DNA of 16,849 nucleotides from assembly GCA_964388495.1 (NCBI GenBank), contig CAYMAT010000030.1, positions 1 to 16,849 on the forward strand, read 5' to 3'. Under the pieces are notes generated by a model, which searched no databases, was not told where the DNA came from, and saw only the letters and a list, made by a program, of their open reading frames with translations. This DNA is from CAYMAT01 sp964388495 (GTDB lineage: Bacteria; Patescibacteriota; Gracilibacteria; Peribacterales; Peribacteraceae). Below are positions 11,718 through 16,849 of the stretch, piece after piece. Each line of letters begins with the position of its first letter. Positions within the stretch are counted from its first letter, which is position 1. A program made the position numbers and the translations under genes.

Positions 11718-13595
11718 ATGCATCTCTATCTCGTCCTGTTTGTCTCGGGGGTCCTGACTATTCTTCTCCCGTGTATTTTGCCGCTTGTGCCGATAGTCGT
11801 CGGGGTCAGCATCACGGGTAGGCATCCTCTGCGTCCGCTTCTCACCACGCTGGGCATGGTGCTCAGCTTTGTCGCGTCCACATTCATCCTCCAGGTATTC
11901 CTGAGCCAGTTTGTCTCCCTTGCAGACGTCATACGTATCGCGACGTTCTACATTCTTCTCTTGTTCGGTTTGGGATTCGTCACGCATATCAAACCGTTGC
12001 AGATCGCGGGTGCGGTGATGGGTGCCGTCTTCTTCTGGAAGCTGGGAATCATGGCCGTGATCATTGCGGCTGTACTGGGCGTTGCTGTCATGGAGCTGGG
12101 ATCGCGCATTGCGACGCGCATTCAGCAACTGGGAACGGACATCCAGCAGGGGATTCGCTCCGGGTTGCCGCAAGGTTCTCTCCTCTCCGCCTTCATCATC
12201 GGTCTCACGCTGGGACTTGTTTGGGTTCCGTGCGCGGGACCGGCGCTGGGATTCGCTTTGGCGTTAGTACGCGATGAACCAGGTCTTAAAGCTTTCTTTG
12301 CTCTCACGGCCTATGGCATTGGTGCTGCCGTACCCGTGCTGATTATCGCGTACGGAGGCCAATATGCTGTATCTTCAGCTCGTTCACTGAGCCAATACAG
12401 CGGGCGCATCAAACAGGTGGCAGGAGTACTCCTCATCCTCTCGGCCATCGGGTTCCAGTACAACATTCTCATGAGTCTGCAGACGTGGCTGGTGAACAAT
12501 ACGTCGTTTGGGACACTCGGGAACAGGATCGAAGAGAAGTTTTTCACTGATCCGACGTCGTCTGTTGCGAGCTCATCAGTCTCTTCAGTGAACTCTGTTA
12601 CAGTCCCTCACCCTAACCCTCTCCCGCAGGGAAAGGGAACTTCCTCCGTCGCTATGCAGCTTCCCGACCTTCCCAAAATCGTCCGCGCGCCGGAGTTCAC
12701 CGGTCTTGGACCCTGGCACAATTCACAACCTCTCAAGCTGAGCGACCTGAAAGGCAAAGTGGTCCTTGTCGACTTCTGGACCTATAGCTGCATCAACTGC
12801 ATCCGAACACTGCCGTATATCCAGGGATATTGGGATAAATTTAAAGGCACACTCTTCGTGTTGCTGGGCGTACACACGCCGGAGTTCGTGTTTGAAAAGG
12901 ATGAGGGCAACGTGAGCGATGCCATCAAGCGTCACGGTCTCACGTATCCCATCGCACAGGATAACGACTACGGCACGTGGAATGCCTTCAGTAACCGCTA
13001 CTGGCCCGCCAAGTACCTGATCGATAAAGACGGATACATCCGTTACACGCACTTTGGCGAAGGCGGATACAAAGAGACGGATCTGGCGATACAGAGCCTG
13101 CTTGCAGAGGCGGGAGTGAAAGTCGGCAATGAGCAATCAGGGTTGAGCAGCGCGCAGCAGGACGCCAATGGTGGCCCCATTTCTCCTGAAACATACGTGG
13201 GCGAGCGTAATTGGCCATCGTTCAGTAATTCCCTAGGCGATCCGGATACGGATATGCATCAATACAATGTCACTACAGATCTTCCTCTGAATAATTTTGC
13301 GCTCACCGGAACGTGGCAATTGAGTGAAGATGGTGAGTATCAGACGATGCAATCGGACACCGGTGAAATACGCTATCACGCGCTTGCCGGAGAAGTGAAC
13401 CTGGTCTTGGGAATGGAAGAGGGATTGCCCGCGCCTAAGGCGCAGGTCTTTATAGACGGTAAGCCCGGCAAGACGTTCATGATTGATCGCCACGATCTCT
13501 TCAATCTGTACAAAGGTTCCTACGGCGAACATGACGTGGTGCTCAAATTCACGGGCAAGGGAGTGCAGGCGTATGCCTACACATTCGGTTCCTGA
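11718..13595 (+). CDS. dipZ: DipZ-like CcdA/thioredoxin fusion, thiol-disulfide transmembrane reductase
   Basis: Carries electrons from the cytosol to an extracytoplasmic thioredoxin domain. Residues 1 to ~260 form a CcdA/DsbD-like membrane part with its two conserved cysteines, Cys19 (LLPCILPLVP) and Cys172 (VPCAGPALG). After a Ser/Val/Pro linker (~281-312) comes a thioredoxin-like domain (~320-470) with active site Cys358-x2-Cys361 in WTYSCINCIRTLPYI, a wording I know from DipZ (Rv2874-type) proteins. A beta-rich C-terminal domain follows (~490-625). The linker contains a dispersed repeat that encodes PHPNPLPQGKG. ATG 11718 gives a standard membrane start (MHLYLVLFVSGVLTILLPC). It follows nth by 5 nt, and its last 19 nt overlap the convergent 49-aa gene. 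Confidence 0.93.
   Translation: MHLYLVLFVSGVLTILLPCILPLVPIVVGVSITGRHPLRPLLTTLGMVLSFVASTFILQVFLSQFVSLADVIRIATFYILLLFGLGFVTHIKPLQIAGAVMGAVFFWKLGIMAVIIAAVLGVAVMELGSRIATRIQQLGTDIQQGIRSGLPQGSLLSAFIIGLTLGLVWVPCAGPALGFALALVRDEPGLKAFFALTAYGIGAAVPVLIIAYGGQYAVSSARSLSQYSGRIKQVAGVLLILSAIGFQYNILMSLQTWLVNNTSFGTLGNRIEEKFFTDPTSSVASSSVSSVNSVTVPHPNPLPQGKGTSSVAMQLPDLPKIVRAPEFTGLGPWHNSQPLKLSDLKGKVVLVDFWTYSCINCIRTLPYIQGYWDKFKGTLFVLLGVHTPEFVFEKDEGNVSDAIKRHGLTYPIAQDNDYGTWNAFSNRYWPAKYLIDKDGYIRYTHFGEGGYKETDLAIQSLLAEAGVKVGNEQSGLSSAQQDANGGPISPETYVGERNWPSFSNSLGDPDTDMHQYNVTTDLPLNNFALTGTWQLSEDGEYQTMQSDTGEIRYHALAGEVNLVLGMEEGLPAPKAQVFIDGKPGKTFMIDRHDLFNLYKGSYGEHDVVLKFTGKGVQAYAYTFGS
12605..12637 (+). repeat. CCCTCACCCTAACCCTCTCCC-type dispersed repeat inside dipZ
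   Basis: A 33-nt element whose second half can fold (CCCTCTCCC, loop GCA, GGGAAAGGG, one mismatch). It encodes PHPNPLPQGKG in the linker between membrane and thioredoxin domains. From memory the same word is a common dispersed repeat in environmental genomes. Just upstream, 12570-12604 encodes an S-V-x triplet pattern. Confidence 0.7.
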
Positions 13596-13726
13596 ACGTC
13601 ACAGCCTCCGTCGCAACACGTCTCGCATAACTGGCCGCAACGGTCGCAGAAAGCCTTCAGCTTTTTGCGTGTAAGAGGCCCGGTGCAAATGGGGCAACAG
13701 TCTGACTGATGTTCAGTATCGAACAT
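13577..13726 (-). CDS. Small Cys-rich (zinc-ribbon-like) protein, 49 aa
   Basis: ATG 13726 opens a 49-codon frame encoding MFDTEHQSDCCPICTGPL, then CDRCGQLCETCCDGGCDV, ending at TAG 13577. Nine of 49 residues are cysteine, with CPIC (11-14), CDRC (27-30) and CETCC (34-38) pairs spaced as in zinc ribbons, and a KKLKAF helix between them. The longer open frame upstream runs into the amtB terminator and gene and is not credible. Its 3' end overlaps the last 19 nt of dipZ on the opposite strand. TATCCT lies 6 nt before the ATG. Zinc binding is inferred from the pattern, and the function is unknown. Confidence 0.72.
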   Translation of the reverse strand: MFDTEHQSDCCPICTGPLTRKKLKAFCDRCGQLCETCCDGGCDVQEPNV

Positions 13727-13764
13727 ATGCCGAGGATACTCTGCGCCAAGCTCGCTTATATAAA

Positions 13765-13798
13765 AACCGGCCCTCCGTCGCACGTCGGAGGGCCGGTT
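13765..13798 (-). terminator. Rho-independent terminator of amtB
   Basis: A perfect 13-bp stem (AACCGGCCCTCCG with CGGAGGGCCGGTT) around an 8-nt loop. On the minus strand it is followed by TTTTATATA, so it fits the end of the amtB transcript 14 nt after the stop codon. Confidence 0.92.
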
Positions 13799-13812
13799 CT
13801 TCTCGTGTCGCT

Positions 13813-15015
13813 TCAGAAGTCGTATGCCTCTTCGCCGTGCAATGCACGGTCCAAACTCTCGTCCTCTTCGCGCATTTCCACCGTAATTTTCATGAACATC
13901 TTGATGATCATGAGAAGCACATAGGTGCCAATGAAGGCAAAGGCGCAGGCGATGAATGTGGCATAAAAGTTGCTCATAAACTGAGCGGAGTTTCCCTCCA
14001 CCAGTCCAGAGAATCCGCCAATGTCCTTGGCTGCAAACACCCCGGTCAAAACGGATCCCACAATTCCGCCCACGCCGTGGCAGCCCCAGACGTCCAGGGC
14101 ATCGTCCCACTGCATCCACACACGGAATTTCATGGCGTAGAAGCAGCAGACGGACGCGGCAATTCCGATCCACAAAGAGGAGACGGGCATCACGTATCCG
14201 GCCGCGGGCGTGATGGCCACAAGGCCCGCCACGGCGCCGGTCAGGGCCCCCACCATGCTGGGCCGCTTATCCACTACCCAGGAGAGGAGCAGCCAGGCAA
14301 CCATCGCCATGGATGCGGCAACGTCCGTGTTCACAAATGCCATGGCAGCCTGTCCGTTTGCGGCAAGCGCGCTGCCCGCGTTGAATCCGTACCAACCGAA
14401 CCACAGCAGTCCCACGCCCAAAGCGACGTACGGGATGTTGTGGGGCAGGTGACTGGTATCGCGGCGCTTGCCCAGCACAAAGACGGAAGCGAGTGCGCCC
14501 ATGCCTGCGCTGATGTGCACCACGGTGCCTCCGGCAAAGTCTATGGCTCCCAGCTTTGCCAGGAATCCGCCTCCCCACACCCAGTGTGCAAGCGGGCCGT
14601 AGATCAAAAGACTCCAGAGGATCAGAAAGATCATGTATGCGCGGAAGTTCATGCGCTCCGTGAACGCCCCCGTGATGAGCGCGGGGGTGATGATGGCGAA
14701 CATCATCTGGAAGACGAAGAACGCGGCGAAGGGCACGGTGGTGCCGTATGCGCCGGGCAGGAGTCCCACGCCGTTCATGAAGGCGTATTCCATGCCGCCA
14801 ATAATGCCGTTGTGGTCGGCGCCAAAGACCAGGGAGAACGTGACCAGGGCCCAGAGGACGGTCACCACGCCCATCGAGATGAAGTTCTGCATCATAATGG
14901 TCAGAACGTTTTTGCGTTTCACGAGGCCCCCGTAGAAGAAGGCCAGGCCCGGCGTCATGATGGCCACCAGTGCGGCGGAGAGCAGGACGAAGGCGGTGTC
15001 ACCGGAATTGAACAT
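13813..15015 (-). CDS. amtB: Ammonium transporter (Amt family)
   Basis: Membrane channel for ammonium/ammonia, normally a trimer in the inner membrane. The 400-aa product has about 11 hydrophobic helices. Family marks are Asp159 in AIDFAGGTVVH, the paired pore histidines His167 and His313 (in DVWGCHGVGGIVG), and LLWFGWYGFNAGSAL. The cytosolic tail ends EDESLDRALHGEEAYDF, close to the conserved Amt tail that contacts PII proteins. There is no long cleavable signal: the first helix starts near residue 7. The start ATG 15015 follows a pyrimidine-rich stretch without Shine-Dalgarno sequence. It lies 82 nt after glnA with a terminator between. No glnB/glnK is seen in this window. Confidence 0.97.
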   Translation of the reverse strand: MFNSGDTAFVLLSAALVAIMTPGLAFFYGGLVKRKNVLTIMMQNFISMGVVTVLWALVTFSLVFGADHNGIIGGMEYAFMNGVGLLPGAYGTTVPFAAFFVFQMMFAIITPALITGAFTERMNFRAYMIFLILWSLLIYGPLAHWVWGGGFLAKLGAIDFAGGTVVHISAGMGALASVFVLGKRRDTSHLPHNIPYVALGVGLLWFGWYGFNAGSALAANGQAAMAFVNTDVAASMAMVAWLLLSWVVDKRPSMVGALTGAVAGLVAITPAAGYVMPVSSLWIGIAASVCCFYAMKFRVWMQWDDALDVWGCHGVGGIVGSVLTGVFAAKDIGGFSGLVEGNSAQFMSNFYATFIACAFAFIGTYVLLMIIKMFMKITVEMREEDESLDRALHGEEAYDF

Positions 15016-15071
15016 TGGGAAGGGGAGGAGAAGAGAAAACTGAAAGAGAAAAGTTATAAAAGATTAAGGAA

Positions 15072-15091
15072 GAGGACCCTTTCGGGTCCTC
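15072..15091 (-). terminator. Rho-independent terminator between glnA and amtB
   Basis: On the minus strand GAGGACCC, GAAA tetraloop, GGGTCCTC, then TTCCTTAATCTTTTA. It starts 6 nt after the glnA stop. The U-tract is interrupted, so partial readthrough into amtB is plausible. Confidence 0.85.
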
Positions 15092-15097
15092 CAGTTT

Positions 15098-16597
15098 TCA
15101 GATGTCGTAGTATGCGTAGAACTCGCGGGGCGTGGGCCACTTGGCCTGGTCCGCGGCCTCTGCGCGCTTCTGGGCGATGTAGGAGGCGATGAATTCTTTG
15201 TTGAAGACGCCGCCCTTCAGGAGGAACTCGTGATCAGCCTCCAGCGCGTCCAGTGCCTCCATCAGCGTGGTGGGTGCATGGCGGATCTTGCTCAGCTCCT
15301 CCGCGGACATATCGTAGAGGTTGCCGTCCGTGTGCTTGCCCGGATTCATGCCCTTCTCAATGCCGTCCATTCCCGCAAGCAGCAATGCGGAGAAGGCGAG
15401 GTAGGGGTTGCAGGCGGGATCCGGCATGCGGAACTCCATGCGTTTGGCCTTGGGGTTGGTGCTGTACATGGGGATGCGCACAGCGGCGGAACGGTTGCGT
15501 GCGGAGTAGATCAAGTTCACCGGTGCCTCAAATCCCGGCACAAGGCGCTTGTAACTGTTCGTCGTCGGGTTACAGAGCGCGGCAAGCGCGGGGGCGTGGT
15601 GCAAAACACCTGCAATGTACTGCAGGGCCATGGTGCTCATTCCCGCGTACTCCGTGCCTGCAAACAGCGGCTGGCCGTTTTTCCACAGACTCATGTGGAC
15701 GTGCATGCCGGAGCCGTTGTCTCCACAGAGGGGCTTTGGCATGAAGGTGGCGGTCTTTCCAAAGCGGTTGGCCACGTTCTTCACAATGTACTTGTAGCGC
15801 ATAAGCTTATCGGCCATCACCAGGAGTTCGTCGCGCTCCATGTCAATCTCCGCCTGGCCGGCGGTAGCCACCTCATGGTGGAAAGTCTCTATCTTGATGC
15901 CGGCGCGCTCCATCTCGCGCACCATCATGGAGCGGATGTCCTGCTGCTGATCTGCGGGGGAGGCGGGGAAGTAGCCTTCCTTGTGGCGGATCTTGTATCC
16001 CAGGTTCCCGCCCTCCTCGTTTTTACCCGTGTTCCAGATGGCCTCGGAGGAATCCACCTCAAAGAAACTGCCCTGCACCTTGCTGTCATAACGGACGGAA
16101 TCGAAGATGAAGAACTCGGCCTCGGGACCGAAGTAGCTGGAGTCGGCCACGTTGCTCGATTTCAAATACTCCATCGCGCGCTTGGCCACGGTGCGGGGGC
16201 TGTTTTCGTACCACTTGCCGCTGATGGGGTCTTTGACGTCACACAGGACGCTCAGGGTCTGCTCCGTCTTGAAGCTATCAATCACGCCTGTCGACACGTC
16301 GGGGATGAGGAGCATGTCACTCTCCTGAATCTGCTGGAAGCCGCGGATGGAGGATCCATCAAATCCCGCGCCTCCCTTGAGCACGTCCTCCAGTTCGTGG
16401 ATGGGCTTGCTGGTGTGCTGGAGCGTGCCGGGTACGTCCACAAAGGTGAGGTCCAGCATGGTGACCTCGTGCTTTTTGGCGAATGCCACCAGTTCCGCTG
16501 CATTCTGGATCTTGGGTGTAAATGCGAGATCCTCACCAGTGTGCGTGCTGGGGATCTTCAGTAATTCCTGCGACAAAGTCTGTGCGACGGGATTCAT
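15098..16597 (-). CDS. glnA: Glutamine synthetase, type I
   Basis: Makes glutamine from glutamate, ammonium and ATP; a cytosolic dodecamer in this family. The 499-aa product has FDGSSIRGF (79-87), FGPEAEFFIF (156-165), the catalytic/ATP region GDNGSGMHVHMSL (292-304), NPTTNSYKRLVPGFEAP (343-359), NRSAAVRIP (368-376) and EFRMPDPACNPYLAFSA. GNLYDMSAEE contains Tyr428 at the place where adenylylated GSI-beta enzymes carry their target Tyr. Compared with about 470 aa in common GSI, there are roughly 30 extra N-terminal residues (MNPVAQTLSQELLKIPSTHT onward). If a later start were used it would need a non-ATG codon, so ATG 16597 is kept. amtB follows on the same strand. Confidence 0.97.
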   Translation of the reverse strand: MNPVAQTLSQELLKIPSTHTGEDLAFTPKIQNAAELVAFAKKHEVTMLDLTFVDVPGTLQHTSKPIHELEDVLKGGAGFDGSSIRGFQQIQESDMLLIPDVSTGVIDSFKTEQTLSVLCDVKDPISGKWYENSPRTVAKRAMEYLKSSNVADSSYFGPEAEFFIFDSVRYDSKVQGSFFEVDSSEAIWNTGKNEEGGNLGYKIRHKEGYFPASPADQQQDIRSMMVREMERAGIKIETFHHEVATAGQAEIDMERDELLVMADKLMRYKYIVKNVANRFGKTATFMPKPLCGDNGSGMHVHMSLWKNGQPLFAGTEYAGMSTMALQYIAGVLHHAPALAALCNPTTNSYKRLVPGFEAPVNLIYSARNRSAAVRIPMYSTNPKAKRMEFRMPDPACNPYLAFSALLLAGMDGIEKGMNPGKHTDGNLYDMSAEELSKIRHAPTTLMEALDALEADHEFLLKGGVFNKEFIASYIAQKRAEAADQAKWPTPREFYAYYDI

Positions 16598-16629
16598 CGT
16601 GGAAGGGGGGAAGAGTAAAGGACTCGCGT

Positions 16630-16658
16630 GTTGTACGTCGGCTGATGTTTTTCACCAA
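16630..16658 (-). promoter_or_regulatory. Possible sigma-70-type promoter of glnA
   Basis: Minus strand: TTGGTG (plus 16658-16653), 17-bp spacer, TACAAC (plus 16635-16630). The transcript would start near 16623, leaving about a 26-nt leader rich in pyrimidines. I saw no sigma-54 GG-N10-GC pair. Confidence 0.35.
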
Positions 16659-16755
16659 CGGGACTTGTGCGCACACGAAATGAACTGTTATTATTTTTTA
16701 CAACAGATTAGGCGCTCCATTTTGAATTCCTGCCCCCGGTTCTGGATAAATTTTC

Positions 16756-16785
16756 ATCCCTGGCTCCGGATGAGTTCCCAGGGAT
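16756..16785. promoter_or_regulatory. Inverted repeat ATCCCTGG/CCAGGGAT upstream of the edge gene
   Basis: Two perfect 8-bp arms (16756-16763 and 16778-16785) with a 14-nt spacer lie in the divergent region between glnA and the edge gene, ending 24 nt before its ATG. No T-run follows. It could be an operator for the rightward gene; nothing here identifies the regulator. Confidence 0.4.
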
Positions 16786-16809
16786 AACAGATTGCAATCC
16801 TCCTCTCCT

Positions 16810-16849
16810 ATGGCCAAAGATCTCCTTCCCGTCCTGGAGGCCGTGGGCC
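16810..16849 (+). CDS. Start of a gene running off the right edge
   Basis: ATG 16810 begins MAKDLLPVLEAVG and remains open to the window edge (13 codons). TGCAAT (16793-16798) lies 11 nt upstream, followed by pyrimidines, the same layout as the start of the ECF sigma gene. It is too short to identify. Confidence 0.5.
   Translation, partial: MAKDLLPVLEAVG

Noticed and set aside
13837..15192. 451-codon plus-strand open frame opposite amtB
   Set aside because: Extreme His/Gly/Glu composition, antisense to amtB and running into the glnA end and its terminator; not protein-like.
15230..16564. 444-codon plus-strand open frame opposite glnA
   Set aside because: A mirror of glnA codons with repeated His/Val/Leu; no motif, no promoter.
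16640..16720. CTGTT/AACAG hairpin and AT-rich stretch as an RNA gene or origin
   Set aside because: Only 5-bp arms, no DnaA-box cluster, and no tRNA or riboswitch fold that I can recognise.

Overview
The window looks like a stretch of core chromosome from an uncultivated bacterium, assembled from a metagenome: it is G+C-rich by eye, compact, and contains a 10-N scaffold gap. Gene content suggests a member of the Patescibacteria/CPR, possibly the Peregrinibacteria (Peribacter-like). The pointers are a FecR/DUF5667-type membrane protein beside an ECF sigma factor, small helical proteins of unknown function, a lone gatB, and almost no Shine-Dalgarno sequences. This placement is inference. TGA closes def, dnaQ, dipZ, amtB, glnA and the 166-aa gene, so the code is standard and not the UGA=Gly code of Gracilibacteria/Absconditabacteria.

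Layout. 1-373 (-): an edge-truncated unknown gene, divergent from guaA. 408-2243 (+): GMP synthase with an enlarged, human-like C-terminal half, followed by a palindromic dispersed repeat and a second, diverged copy of the gene's last codons. 2314-3195 (-): an unknown helical protein. 3263-5943 (+): an ECF sigma factor and a FecR/DUF5667-like membrane protein that is broken by the gap. 6075-6638 (+): elongation factor P, with a terminator. 6690-7075: a gene-free stretch rich in hairpins. 7076-8506 (-): gatB. 8647-9777 (+): an unknown 166-aa protein and a second sigma-70-like protein, whose stop codon abuts that of def. 9778-10859 (-): dnaQ-like exonuclease, then def. 11008-13595 (+): nth, then dipZ (CcdA plus thioredoxin fusion). 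13577-13726 (-): a 49-aa Cys-rich protein. 13813-16597 (-): glnA, then amtB, each with its own terminator. 16810 to the edge (+): the start of another gene.

How the genes fit together. glnA and amtB form a nitrogen-assimilation pair: ammonium entry and glutamine synthesis. GuaA consumes glutamine for GMP. GatB, Def and EF-P serve translation (amidation of Glu-tRNA(Gln)/Asp-tRNA(Asn), N-terminal processing, relief of proline stalling). Nth and the DnaQ-like nuclease belong to DNA maintenance. DipZ carries reducing power across the membrane. The ECF/FecR pair is a probable envelope signalling module.

The most notable signals are these. Several short dispersed repeats sit in frame inside or at the ends of genes (guaA, dipZ). 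-10-like boxes lie only 6-13 nt from several start codons, suggesting leaderless mRNAs. EF-P has Gln where the modified Lys/Arg normally sits. GMP synthase has the long, human-like architecture. No CRISPR array, transposase, prophage gene, tRNA or rRNA was found.
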